Source of the DNA: Planococcus citri
Lineage: Eukaryota > Arthropoda > Insecta > Hemiptera > Pseudococcidae
Assembly: GCF_950023065.1 (NCBI RefSeq)
Contig: NC_088681.1
Location: 33,452,836 to 33,516,835, forward strand
Reading direction: 5' to 3'
DNA length: 64,000 nucleotides
The stretch's first letter is position 1. The number at the start of each line of letters is the position of its first letter. Below are positions 37,211-48,898 of the stretch, one piece after another. The position numbers were made by a program, and so were the translations under genes. Below the pieces are notes generated by a model that saw only the letters and a list, made by a program, of their open reading frames with translations, did not search any database and was not told the origin of the DNA.

Positions 37211-37454
37211 CAAATTTCAGAAATCCCGCCGACACAAAAAACCTATCCATGTCAAAATCGATATGATCTCCTGAGACCCCAAAAGGTGGCTCTTCCCATC
37301 CTGGAATCATAATAGCCTGTTTGTACCTATAAGCCCTTTTCCCGCTTTATTATTAGTAAAATCAGTTTTTATTTGAATTGTCTATTACTCGTAAAAAGGG
37401 TTTGACTGTCATTGGTTGGATTTTCCCAACATTAGAAATAGGTATGTACAAAAT

Positions 37455-38033
37455 GTACATTAGAGCGAATTGCTCTCAGAAAAAGTCAGCGGATTCTGAC
37501 CAAATTCAGCAGAGACCTTCATTTTGAATTGAAAGTGCCTAAGAAAATTTTTTTAGCTCCGGAGGTTTCTCTGGAGGGGAGAAAATGGGCCTTTAAAGAG
37601 AGAGTATTTTCGAAAAAAATTATTTTTGTCATTAATGCTAACTTGAAAAAAATCCAAAAAAAGTTAGTCTATAAGTTTTTAGCTTTCTCTCTTGATTTTT
37701 TGAAATTGGCAGTAATGACTGAATAATTGGCATAACTGCGTTCCAAAATGTTTCCCCAGTTTCAGGAATGATAGCTTTCAAAATTTTGGATTAATTAATG
37801 CGAAATATTTGCGAAGAAAAAATCTTCAAAACGCGAATTTATTCAAGAATAAGCGATTTTCAACCGCTCAATAGAACTCAAAAAGTAGGTTGGGTAGCCT
37901 TCTTCGAACGCCCATTTTCCCCTCTCCAAAGGAGACCTTAGCTCCGGAGCTAAAATTTTTCCCGAGTAACTTTCAACTCAAAATAATGGTCTCTGCTGAA
38001 TTTGGTCAAAATTCGCGATGCAGATACATTATT
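37455..38033. mobile_element. foldback-type repeat family, copy B (most complete)
   Basis: The left arm from 37455 reads GTACATTAGAGCGAATTGCT, GACCAAATTCAGCAGAGACC, TTCATTTTGAATTGAAAGT, TTTTAGCTCCGGAGG and GGAGGGGAGAAAATGGGC. The right arm, inverted from about 38033 to 37905, reads TTTTGACCAAATTCAGCAGA, TTATTTTGAGTTGAAAGT, TTTTAGCTCCGGAGC and GGAGAGGGGAAAATGGGC. Arms are about 120-130 bases and roughly three-quarters identical by eye; the centre is AT-rich and non-coding. Long inverted arms without a gene are typical of foldback elements or long-TIR MITEs. No clean target duplication was found. Confidence 0.65.
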
Positions 38034-38235
38034 CAAATGGGCTATTGTAATAAGCATTTTCCTGACACCTTATGATTGTCTATCAGGCTATGCTGCATCA
38101 GTTCTACCAACTGATAAAATATTGTTGAAGTTGAAATGAACTTGAATCACCCCGCATGTGTACCACATACATGGATACTCATTTAATCGTTTTTATCTAT
38201 ACAAAAATTCGATCACGTATCGCGAATAATGGTAT

Positions 38236-38359
38236 TTTACGCTACAAGTTGTATAAAGTGGGCTATTATGAACGAGTGCGTTATTACTGCGCGAGCCGAA
38301 GGCGAGCGTTGTAATAACGTACGAGTTCATAATAGTCCACTTCCTACGAGTAGCGTAAA
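38236..38359. repeat. hairpin element 1 with GC-rich loop core
   Basis: TTTACGCTAC at 38236 pairs with GTAGCGTAAA at 38350. AAGTGGGCTATTATGAAC pairs with GTTCATAATAGTCCACTT, and CGTTATTAC with GTAATAACG. The apex is GCGAGCCGAAGGCGAGCG (38291-38308), which is itself nearly palindromic. The whole 124 bp can fold into one long imperfect stem. The same apex, inverted, is at the heart of hairpin 2 (40711-40842). No coding capacity. Probably a hairpin MITE; processing as a small-RNA precursor is possible but unproven. Confidence 0.75.
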
Positions 38360-40000
38360 TAGCTTTATATACTACATACATATAGAAAGTACACCATTAC
38401 GTCTAATTGTTGTTAGATGTGAAAAGTGTATCTTTCTGAGTGACTACAACGTTGACAGTTTTTAATTTCGTTCGTTAAAAAACATCAATCACAGTACTTA
38501 TAGTCGCTCAGAATGATACAGAAGTCGCTGCTGAGTGCTGTAAGTGCCTATTCAATCAGTCAAGTACTGATGAAGAATACCAGAAATCTCATCTTGTCAA
38601 GTTGTTATCCAATCAGACAAACACAATCTACACAATACACAATTATAACACAATTTATTCAAAATACATATGATTCGAATGACGGAATCAGCTTAATTTC
38701 TATCACTGTTCGGTTTTAGTGTTCACAAGAACATTTAAACGAGTAAGTATCCATATGTAGATGCACTTAGGTACGTCTATAGTACTTACGTATCATTTCA
38801 GAGTGATAACAATGGTCAACGATTCCATATTGATTACCTACATAGAATACTCAGATAGCTTAACACAAACTACAGCAGCAACTTCTGTTCTGTATCATTG
38901 TGAGTAACTATGTACTCGGCCGGTGATGAAGTTTTTCTCTTTTTCAACGAACAAAATTAAAAAACTTCAATGATGTACTTACTCAGAAAGATACACTTTT
39001 CACTTAGCTACGTAGAGATAATACATACGTACACGTAGTATTTATATAGCTACTTATTTTATACGATTCTATGAAGTACCTAGATTAAGTAGTATGAAAA
39101 CGTTCAACACTAAAAATATAATCATACAAAGAGTTGAACACCGGCCGTAGAAATCGTTGACCATTGTCTTTATGAAATGATGATATGTAAATCACTTGAA
39201 CTCCCCATTTAACAATAAAGTGGAATTTATTTTAAACATTTTCAATAATAAAATAACACCCAAAACAAGTACACTATTGCAATTAAATGAATGTTTGCGA
39301 AATAATTAATAATCAAAGCAGAAACCGTACATGAAAATCTCTAATCAACTGATAACTCCACTCCACCGGTCTATTTACATCACAGGTAATAGTGTTACCA
39401 CTTCTTAAAACCTTACAAATTGATTTGATGAAAGATGAGATAATGTTTACTTTATTTTACTAGTACAAATAAAGTACTTTACTTAATAGGTATAGGTAAA
39501 ACTCTCAGTACCGCACTGTTTTCAGAGCGGTATTGTTACACTTTACCGGCTACTTTCAGCAGTACGGTACTGACGCGAGTTTATCAGTGACACAACCGTA
39601 ATATCAACAATACCTATGTGAGTATGCATAAAATGGCGATTAGTGAATCTTTATAACATTTTTCAGACGTTTTTGAGCGAATCTATTCTAACTGAACTAT
39701 TAAATTAAATATTCTTCTGTACTTTCAATACTATGATTAAGGATTTGGGCCAGTTCATTCCTCATATTCGTACATATTCGATGAAATTTAGTTTCAACTT
39801 TCAAAAGATATCAAGTTACGTTGTTAAATTCTTTTATGAATAATTTTTTCAAAATAAGAACATCATAGACCACAGTACCTGTTGATAATTCCTTGGGAGA
39901 GTTGATTTACAAACAAAACACACATTGAGAATGATCAAGTGAAGTGTAACTAATTTCGAGAATAAACGGTAATACATAATATGAGTATATAAGTACTTTG

Positions 40001-40500
40001 GTAAAATTCACATCACTTTGTTATCATCACATTATAAACAAAACAAAATTCATTTTCTGATACCTAGATAGAAATTGAACATCCACGATTTATTTCAAAA
40101 CTAAACGAACTAAACGAAGTAAAATTCACTCAAAGAAGTAAGAAATCACATGTACGTAAATCTGTAATCTACTTTCAGCCAGTTCATTCGAAGGTATTCG
40201 ATGAAATTTGTGTTCAAAAGATATCAAGTAACCATGTTTTAAAATTCTTTTTTGAAGAATAAATTGTATGTACGAGTACATAACTAAACTACTACGTACT
40301 TCAGTAAAATTCACATCACTTTGTTATCATCACTTCACATTTTAATGTAAATACTAAAAATCGAAATTGATTTTGTGAATAAATAAACTAAAACAAAACG
40401 GAATTCATTTTCTGATAGATAAAAATCAAACACCCATTGCTTTATTTCAAAATTAAACGAATAAGAAGAAAGAAATTCATATTCAAGAAATCAAAATCAC
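40001..40500 (+). repeat. two-unit direct repeat, period about 303 bp
   Basis: GTAAAATTCACATCACTTTG occurs at 40001 and 40304, both followed by TTATCATCAC, then AACAAAACNNAATTCATTTTC, a GATAGA/GATAAA segment, TTTATTTCAAAA and CACATGTACGTA. Indels separate the copies. They lie inside the nested inverted-repeat complex. Confidence 0.75.
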
Positions 40501-40710
40501 TACCACATGTACGTACGTTATCTTTTCTATCTACTGAAAAACACGCTTCGAATGTAAAGCAGGGTTGCCATTTAGATAAATAATTAAAGAACTACAATTG
40601 TAATTTTTTTTACATTTTTGTGTAATTTTGTACGCATAGTGACTTAAAGACAACTGCCTTGTTTTAAACAGTGAGGCACTGAGAGCTTTACCTATACTAA
40701 TTAAGTAAAA

Positions 40711-40842
40711 CATATTACTCAACGATTCGGCAAATGTACGTGAACACCAACTCGTGTGCTTTGCAACGCTCGCCTTCGGCTCGCGCTGCAAAAATCACAC
40801 TCGTTGGTATTCACGCACTTTACCGAACAGTTAAGTAATATA
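40711..40842. repeat. hairpin element 2 with GC-rich loop core
   Basis: CATATTACTCAACGATTCGG at 40711 pairs with CCGAACAGTTAAGTAATATA ending near 40842. GTGAACACCAACTCGTGTG pairs with CACACTCGTTGGTATTCAC. The apex is CGCTCGCCTTCGGCTCGCG at 40767-40785, the reverse complement of the apex of hairpin 1. Stem sequences of the two hairpins are otherwise different, so the shared apex is notable. Non-coding. Confidence 0.75.
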
Positions 40843-40955
40843 CTATTATTTCTACAGTTTCCTAGTCGCTCATAAAGATGTACTTTTCGCATCTAACAAC
40901 AATGGTGTAATGGTGTACTTTATATGTATGTAGTATATAAAATACTAATAAGTGC

Positions 40956-43900
40956 AATGACATCCATGTTCACACATATGTGACTCCATCCCAAGTAATC
41001 TTACCTAATGTACTGGCACCACACACGTACGAATGTACATAGCTATGTATGGCACCTGTCTTCCTCTTCTTTTTTTTTCCTGCACAACTATGTTGTGTAT
41101 ATTTTTTAAACTCATTATTCGTTATTTTTTTCCACCCGGTGCGAGTACACATCTACACGATTCCATGCTTTTAAATGCAACTTCTTTTTTTTTTTCGATC
41201 GATCGCGAGTTCATAATTTGTCACACGTTAGTAATTAAAAAGTGATTGTTCGAGTACGTTGTGAAGTTGATACTTATATGACGGGTGTGTGATTGTTTTA
41301 ATTTTTAATATCAGGTTGCGTGTTTTTTTATTTTTTTAATTTTGCATCGTGACGTGTTCAACGCTTCTCGTGTTACTTTATACCTACTCGGTGATTTTTT
41401 CCCATGTGATATCACGCTTTCGAATATAGCTAATAGATTATCGCTTCGAATTCATTATTGGCGGGGTTTATTAGACGGTTCGTCCCCTAAATGTTTCGTT
41501 TTCAAACTTTGAGCTGCTTCAAAGTTCGAATATTTTTTAAAAGGGGGTTTGGTTTTGATAATTGGGGATGTGGATTTATTCATCGAAAGGTTTTTACATA
41601 CGAGCGATGTAGAGTATGGAAAATAATTTTGAGAGAGGGGAAAGAGGTAAGTGATCAGGAAAATTCATTTTTTTCCCAAGTAATTTTATTTTATTTTTTC
41701 AATGTTAGATGCAATTGTGAATAAACATGTTTTGATCCAATGATGGCAATGATAATTTTAAAATTCAAAAAATAAGTTTTCGCGGATTTGTCACGTACCT
41801 TGGTAGATACCTAATTAGGTAATCATAATTATTCTAATGATGAAATGTTGAAATTTTTTTTGAATGTTTGATAAAATGTTGAAAATAACGTCAAATTTTT
41901 GTTCAAATATGGAAATATTTCCAAACTGAAGGTCAATGCAATTTCATTAGCTACCTACCTACTGAATACGCGTACCTATCTATTCAATTTTTACCATTGA
42001 CGTATATTTTCAATTTCGTCACCCATCTGAAACACTATAATAATTAATAATAATAATAATAATGTTGCATGTTTTATTTGAAATTTTGTTGGCACTTTCA
42101 CCTTTTATAGAAAAATTCCTTGAGTTCTTTTTCCACTCAAATTACTCAGACTTTTCTAGTGCCTATTTAGACTAGAGAGATATTCCTTTTAAACCTCCTA
42201 TGTGATAAATGAATGAAATCATTCACATTATAATTTGATCTTGGCTCATGGCTGAGCTCGAGTGCTGACTAAATTTCTCACAACAACTGAATAGATCACG
42301 ATGTCATCAAATTTATTTTTCAAAAAATTCAAAACGAAGAATTATTGTAGCAAAATTTGATATTTCGAAAATGACCATCACACGAACAATGAGAACTTTT
42401 GTACAAAAATAATCACGAATTTGGCTCACACATTCTCATTTCCCACGTGTGTTCATATTTGACTAGGAAATATAGCCTACTACGTAATCCAGCATAATTT
42501 CAAATTGAAATAACATCTCATATTTCAAAGCAGCCGAAAATCACGTTTAATCGAAATATCCACGAATCGGTCGCTGAAAATAGCATTTTCTCATTGTTTA
42601 ATAACGCAGAGTCTTGAAAATTACTAAAAAAAAAATAAAAGAACTCTGTGATATTACGCGAAATTCGTCTCTACCTAATCTCGTATTTCACGAAAAATGT
42701 ACTGCTATTACCTATTTGTATGCATGTGTTTCTGAAGTCTTTATTTTCAATCGTTTTTCATTAAAACGGGTTGTATTCTTAGATACGTACTTTACGAGAT
42801 GGGAAAAAAATTAGTATAATATCGATTTTAGGAAATAAAATTTTGCGCATTACGAGTAGATTTGGTGGTTGTTAATGGCGTAGTATTTTTTTTCATAGAT
42901 GTCGTCTTGATCGGCCAATTGACTAAAACAATTGGCACGTATTTAACGAGTTTATTAAAGTAATCGAACCGAGAATACGACTTGGAATTTCATTACAGAA
43001 ATTTTATTTGATATCGATGAATTACGAGTATTGTTAACCTACGAATATTATTTTTGGTGTCTTGGAAACAAAACCATACTTATATCGTAATAAAGAAGTA
43101 ATTCTGAAAAATTTTTTAGCTGGACTTATTTTGTAAACAATTTTAAAAAATTTATTTTTAAGCAAAAATAAATTATATAAATTAAAAAAAAATGTAATCA
43201 CATTAATTTTTATTTAATCTTTTATTTTGATAAGTAAATATAATTTATATTTCATTTTTATTTGGATGGAGGTGAAAATTTACCAAAATTGAACACGTGG
43301 AAAATTAGATTATCTACTTCACTCGTATAATAGTAGATACATATTTAATTATCTCCTCCGTATTGTTGATTTTTTTCCAAATTTATCTCTGCAGTTGGAA
43401 TTCGTGGGCAGATTGCAGATATTACAACGATTTTAATTGTACATATTTACGTGGGCAGGTCTAGATATCAACTATATCTATATAACTGATACCTCACAAT
43501 CCACATGGTTCAACCATTTCGACGAAATACTCGTAATGTCGAAAACGTCACTATGAATCATTATTTTGAACACAGATTTTTACGTCAAAAAATTCCTGTT
43601 CGAATACCTACTTACGTTAGTAGTAAGTTGAACAATACAGCAAAACGAGCATATGAATTCAGCGGCAATCGTGCTACTTTAATGGTGCGTGCTAGTGGTG
43701 TTCTGATTGGTCATTTTTTGTTTGTTTTGAATACCTGTTAACTTAATTGTTTCGCGGTTTTTTATAAACGTTTATTTTTTCTATATGTTCGGTTCTTGGA
43801 GTAAAAAGAGTGATTTTTGTGATTTCCCAACGAGTAATTTCTTCTGGCAAGATTTAAGGTGCGATTCCGGCGTACCTAATGTATTCGAAGCCATTTATGT

Positions 43901-44700
43901 ATAGGTATGATTTTCATGTTAATAAAATTGCCTATCGTTTTCGCCTCAAATACGTAAACCATCTGATATCTCTATTTCGTCGTGAAAATCGAGAAAGAAA
44001 GAGAGACGGAGGGGGAAAAGGATGGAAAGCAGGACTGAAATTTTGATTTAAAGATTTTTCAACTTTACAGAGAAGTTCTGGCAATTCTTTTTAGTGTGCT
44101 TGCACGATTTAAGAACCTCGAATTTTTTTTGAGAGTTTCAAATTATTTTTTCGTTTTAATAGTTAAAATCCATTCAGTTTTACGAGTACTCAAATCATTT
44201 TAATTGCGAAATTACATATAAATGCTTAGATTATCATTTCAATTTTATGGGGAAAAAGAGAGGAAAATTATTATTGAATTTCACTCAAGAGGAGCGGTAT
44301 TTATTGCGACAGAAAAATATTTCAACCGGATAGAAAAATTAAAAGAATGCATAAAAATACACTATCAGATCAAACAAAGTGCCGAATTTTTTTCCGTTTT
44401 TGGTGGATTTTTGAAAATTCAAGTTGAATTTATTTTTCGTGAAAAAATCGAAAATTCATTTTTTTAAAAATGAGAGTAGAATTAAAAAACTGAAATTTGG
44501 TTTCTAGTTTCTATGCTTCTTCTACCTTTTAAATACCAGATAAATTAGGACTATGCTGAACAGTTGTAAATTCTAGAGCCTCTAATAAATTCCAGGATTC
44601 ATTTTTTTCCATAAAAGCAACCACTGAACATTTTTTTCGGATTTGAATCGGTTGACAATTTGTGCCAGAATGAATCGAAAGGATCATAATGAGATTCAAT
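40956..44700. other. AT-rich non-coding stretch
   Basis: Short frames only. It includes a (TAA)n microsatellite near 42041-42063 and an 11-bp perfect stem AATTTATTTTT/AAAAATAAATT with a 4-base loop at 43149-43174. No gene or RNA recognised. Confidence 0.5.
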
Positions 44701-44704
44701 TCAA

Positions 44705-45010
44705 ATTTATCGATGCTGAATTTAATTTCAGCTCTTTTATGAGCATTTTTTTTGTAACCAGAAAATCCTAGAATTCGTCATAGGTGATAAGCTGCAGAAC
44801 AGCAGTTTGAAGCCACCAACAGTCGATTGGAGAGGTGTAATAATCTCGTAATTATAAACACCCCCCCCCCCCAAAAAAAAAGAAGGTCGAAATAAGGTAT
44901 ACTATTAATGAACCAAATACCTAGTTTTCAGTTTTCGGCTTCAATTTTTTCAAATTACTCGTATGATAATCCCAGTTTTGAGGCTTTGGATGAACTAGTG
45001 AAATACATAG
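44705..45010 (+). repeat. dispersed repeat copy, related to 4625-4990
   Basis: It begins GCTGAATTTAATTTCAGCTC and continues with CCAGAAAATCC, GAACAGCAG and CCAACAGTCGATTGGAGAGG, parallel to the copy at 4.6 kb. A 12-base C run followed by an A run (44861-44881) interrupts it. Class unknown. Confidence 0.5.
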
Positions 45011-45329
45011 AAATTATGATATTTGGTTTTGGTATTGTCTATATACTTAATGTGTACATATTAAATTATTAATTACAGAGAGGGTTGGAAAATTACCCAA
45101 TTAAAAAAAAAATGGTGCCTCATTTCGCTAAAAATTACAATTTTGAAAATTATGGAATTATGAATTTAAAATTTGCAACTGTGAGGATGAAGGAGGTGTG
45201 AAATAAACTTATTGAATTGTCTTCCTCTTTATTTGGATGCTGAAGTACTTTTTTCGATTTTTGGTGAATTTTAAAAAATCAAAACCTGCCAAAAGTGAGG
45301 AAAAAATCAAAATCTCGCTAACTTGACCA

Positions 45330-45560
45330 AGAGAGCTGAAATTTGGTGTGTAACCCTATTTTTGACTCCCTAAATCGATTGAGAACGGTTTCGAACAATT
45401 TTGAGCGCAAAATTTCACCTAATGAAGTCGGAAAGCTAAAATTTACTTGTATCTACGCCAGTTTCAACACGCTGGGTGGATTGGACATGACTTCAAGTCA
45501 TTATACAGTCTTCAGCCTTGTTGTGGAAATTCCAGATTTTCAAAAAGTGCCTTAAAAACT
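45330..45560 (+). repeat. dispersed repeat, reference copy of a three-member family
   Basis: The first part (GAGCTGAAATTTGGTGTGTA, TTTTTGACTCCCTAAATCGA, TTTTGAGC) is found inverted at about 48390-48470 as CTGAAATTTGGTAGGAATCT, TTTTTGACTTCTCGAGTCGA and TTTTGAGC. The second part (CACCTAATGAAGTCGGA onward) is found inverted at 17740-17960. So this copy spans both partial copies. It lies just upstream of foldback copy C. No coding frame is supported. Confidence 0.65.
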
Positions 45561-45849
45561 GCGTCCAATTTCAAGTTTAACTCGTATAAACGCGATTGGT
45601 GCTCGTAGTTGAGTCATATGATCGATTTACATTCCATTTTTCCAAAATATTCGGGAAATGGTAAATAAGAATCGATCAAATAGGTCACTAATGACTGACG
45701 TGCTCCATTGATTATTTCCAATCAAAAACGTAGACATCCATGCTGGAAAAAATCGAAACTTCAAATACATTGAAGATTTTTTTTCCCAAGGGAACTTTTA
45801 CAACCCGTCAACTCCTATCGATCTAAAATTCAGTTCACTAAAACAGCAT

Positions 45850-46575
45850 TTCATGTTCTATGGAGATCTTCATTTTGTTGCCCCTGGAGGGGTGATAAGG
45901 GGTCCCACAAGAGGAGACATTTTCGAAAAAATCGTAGTTTTTTCGCAGTATCTGCTACCTTTATGTTTTGAGAAAAAAGGTGCAGTTCTAAAAGATAGTA
46001 AGTATTTGAAAATTCTTAGTCCTAACATAGCCATTGCCATCAAAATCCCAGACTACTTTTAGGAGCCTACTGAGCAGTTGAAAATTTGCAAATCACTCAT
46101 TTTTGGCAAATTCGTGTTTTGTGAAATTGGGGAAACATTTTGGAGTGATGCCAATTTTTTGGCCATTATTGCCAGTTTCAATTAAAAATTGGAAAAATAC
46201 CTAACCAAAAACTTACCAAATTTTTTCGATTTTTTAACATTTGTAGTAAAGACCGAAAATTGGCATTACTGCATTCCTACATAGGCATATTTCCCCCGTT
46301 TCAGAAAGTGGTTTTGGATTTTGATGGAAACGGTTTAGGTTGACGCGGAATCTCAAATACTTATCATGTTTTCGGAACTGGGACATTTTTTCCCAAACTG
46401 GTTAGGTGCGGGCTAGAACGAAAAAACGACGATTGTTTCAAAAATGCTCCTTTTTTGAGAACCCATATCTCCCCTTCAGGGACACCACCGGAGCTAAAAA
46501 AAATTCTGAGTGGCTTTCAACTCGAAATGAGTGTCTTCACTGAATTTGGTCGAAACCCTCTGACTTTTTTTTTGT
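45850..46575. mobile_element. foldback-type repeat family, copy C
   Basis: Left arm: GAGATCTTCATTTTGTTGCC, CCCTGGAGGGG, ACATTTTCGAAAAAATCGTAG. Right arm, minus strand from about 46570: CGACCAAATTCAGTGAAGAC, CATTTCGAGTTGAAAG, TTTAGCTCCGGTGGTGTCCC and GAAGGGGAGATATGGG. The centre carries GAGCAGTTGAAAATTTGCAA (about 46072), shared with copy A, and GGCATTACTGCATTCC (about 46263), shared with GGCATAACTGCGTTCC in copy B (about 37728). The left arm is shortened relative to copies A and B. Confidence 0.6.
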
Positions 46576-46829
46576 CATCCGTCCCAATGCCTTCCACATT
46601 TCAGCACTTCAGAACCAAATTTTCTTCAAATTCACTTTTCGGTACTTCATCTATTGCATCGCACAACTGTTCATTATCGACTATGGTACGCTTGTGTTTA
46701 ACCCTTTTCAGTTTCCTCCTATAACTCTACTCACTCGTCTCCAAGTTGCCCGCCAATTCCCAACCTTGGCCTGTCATAAACCTTCTTCATTCATGTATTT
46801 CGACAATGAAACGAAAAGAAAAAATTCCT

Positions 46830-47800
46830 CTGTCGAATTATGGCCGCGCTGTCGTCGTCGTCGCAGCACTTACAAGAGAAAATAAAAAGCAACGAAAAAA
46901 CTAAAACATAAAATTATAGTAAGTCAGTGGAGCTGTACACTATGATTCATACGCATTGAAAACGGTCACGGAAATGCAATTCTAGCTGCAGTTGTAATTA
47001 CCCAAATGGCATTTAACGGGCCAAAGAGCAGACGAACGAATAATTCGCTGTAAACCAACGTCCCCTATCCCTCTTACTATTAGTCTCGTTGTTTCTCTGC
47101 TGAAAAACTGGCACAATCTCAAGTTCATTCGCGTACTAACACGATCCCACCTCACCTCGCTTGACTTAAGTGAACAAAAAAAAGGCACAAAGATGAAAAC
47201 ACGCGGCGCGTCGAATCGCGTCGTCGCGTTCGCGTACGATTTTTTTTTTACGTCTTGATGAATGACAAATTGCACACTGTCGAATACTTATAAAGAGCGC
47301 GCAATTAATTTAGTAATGAGTGTTGGTATATAATAAAAGTGAATGGTCAGTTGTCGGTGGACGTCGATGCATATTGAAGTGGCCCTAGTCAGGTTTATGT
47401 TGTCCTAGGTTGTGTATGATACGCTATGCACTATGCAGTGTGTATAGTATGTCTATGTACACTCGAAAGAATAGCAATCTAAAAACGACAGGATGTTCGC
47501 CGACTATTATTAAACTATTTAATAACATTAAACGAACTAATACGAGTTTTGCTATGCGTGACCTCTCCTTTACACGAATTCAACTCTGTTATTTTTCGTC
47601 TTATGTACTATTCCCGAACGTAATTACAATCCATTATTTAAAATGCACGTCGGTAGCGATTTTTTTTCCTCCATTCTTTTTTTTTCTTTCTTCTGCTTTT
47701 CTGTTTCTTAAAACAGTTATTACTCGTACACGCTCTCTTACTGCAAAACTCGAATGCCACTACGCTTGAAACGAGTTTATCAGCGATTATTCTATTTTCG
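46830..47800. other. GC-richer unique island
   Basis: CpG-rich text including GGCCGCGCTGTCGTCGTCGT at about 46842 and CGCGGCGCGTCGAATCGCGT at about 47202. Minus-strand (46982-47275) and plus-strand (47410-47769) frames of about 100-119 codons lie here, but I see no domain and no codon-level support. Candidate regulatory DNA. Confidence 0.35.
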
Positions 47801-48359
47801 ACCGATTATAAACACGAAATTTCGTCCGTTTGACAGAACAGGACCATATAATACGTCTAGGTAATGTATTATGCGACTGCAAATAACCCTTTTGTTTTCT
47901 GCAATGTGCTACCTCTATAAATATACCGATCCTTTCACTTTTACCTGCCCTAGTGTATGCTGATAGCATCTTTTGTGAAGGTTTTTTTTTTTTTTCATGC
48001 TTTAATGGTAGCATGCTAAGATACGAGTATATGATCCAACCCATGCTCGATTTTGTCAAATTTTTATGTTCTCGTATATGCGTAGAGTCCACAATTCTAT
48101 CACCCTTCAGGAGGGTATTACTTCAAAATGTATGGTTTTCAATTTATATGCGTATCTCTTTCCTGCGCAATTCTTTGGTCATGATACGAAATTTGGCACG
48201 TAAGTAAAGGTTTCTTGCAAATTGATATTGGGGGGGGTCATTTTTTTAAAGTTGATTTTGAAGTTTTGATAATGACCTTCTTGCTGCTCTATGTGAGTTC
48301 ACAAAAAATTTATTTGATGCAAACATTTAGTAAATTATTTCGGACCTTGATGCCAATTG

Positions 48360-48475
48360 GCAGCATTTTTCGAGGGGTGGAACTGGAAATTAGAACTGCT
48401 CAAGTAAAGCTCAAAATAGTTCCCAATCGACTCGAGAAGTCAAAAACAGATTCCTACCAAATTTCAGTTTTTTTG
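48360..48475 (-). repeat. dispersed repeat copy, inverted relative to 45330-45420
   Basis: Minus-strand text CTGAAATTTGGTAGGAATCT, TTTTTGACTTCTCGAGTCGA, GGGAACTATTTTGAGC parallels the first part of the copy at 45.3 kb. Confidence 0.6.
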
Positions 48476-48898
48476 GTTGATGTTATGCACTTATTTTGAT
48501 TTTTTACATTTTTGGCTCAATAATCTGATTTTATAAAATTCGCCAAAAACGAAAAAAATACATTTTAGCTCTTGAAATAGGTAAATTAATTCATTGTGAA
48601 AACATTGAAAAACTCTGCTGAAAACACACAAATAAAAAATGAAACAATAAATACCAGCAAATTACCAAAAGGTACTAAAATCCTAATTCGAGGAAGAGAA
48701 AAATTAAAACTTGAAAAACATAAAACAACAAAAACAAAAATACATAGAACTAATTTTATTTTGTGAAAGAATAGAATCAGGGTTGACGAACTGTGAATTA
48801 ATTCTTGTGTAGGTGTTATAAAAAATCTGTATATATATTAATTTTTGGTACTAACAATTTTTACCATGTCCATAATAATTATTCAAAAAAAGATATGA

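Larger units (their letters stand above)
38355..40955. mobile_element. nested inverted-repeat complex, about 2.6 kb
   Basis: Outer arms: TATATACTACATACATATA with AAAGTACACCATTAC and TTGTTGTTAGATG (38365-38417) recur inverted at 40890-40940. Second pair: TTTACTTAATAGGTATAGGT with AAAACTCTCAGTACCGCACTG (from about 39479) recurs inverted at about 40660-40708. A separate inner foldback pairs 38417-38545 with 38870-39004 (GTGAAAAGTGTATCTTTCTGAG, AATGATACAGAA and GCTGCTG blocks). CAATGGTCAACGATT at 38812 is inverted at about 39154. Inside are two diverged direct repeats (GTAAAATTCACATCACTTTG at 40001 and 40304; CAGTTCATTC at 39751 and 40180). No protein frame is present. This looks like repeated insertion of related foldback elements into one another. 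Confidence 0.65.

Noticed and set aside
48004..48015. Partial motif ATGGTAGCATG as a family member
   Set aside because: The match stops after nine bases and no family flanks are present.
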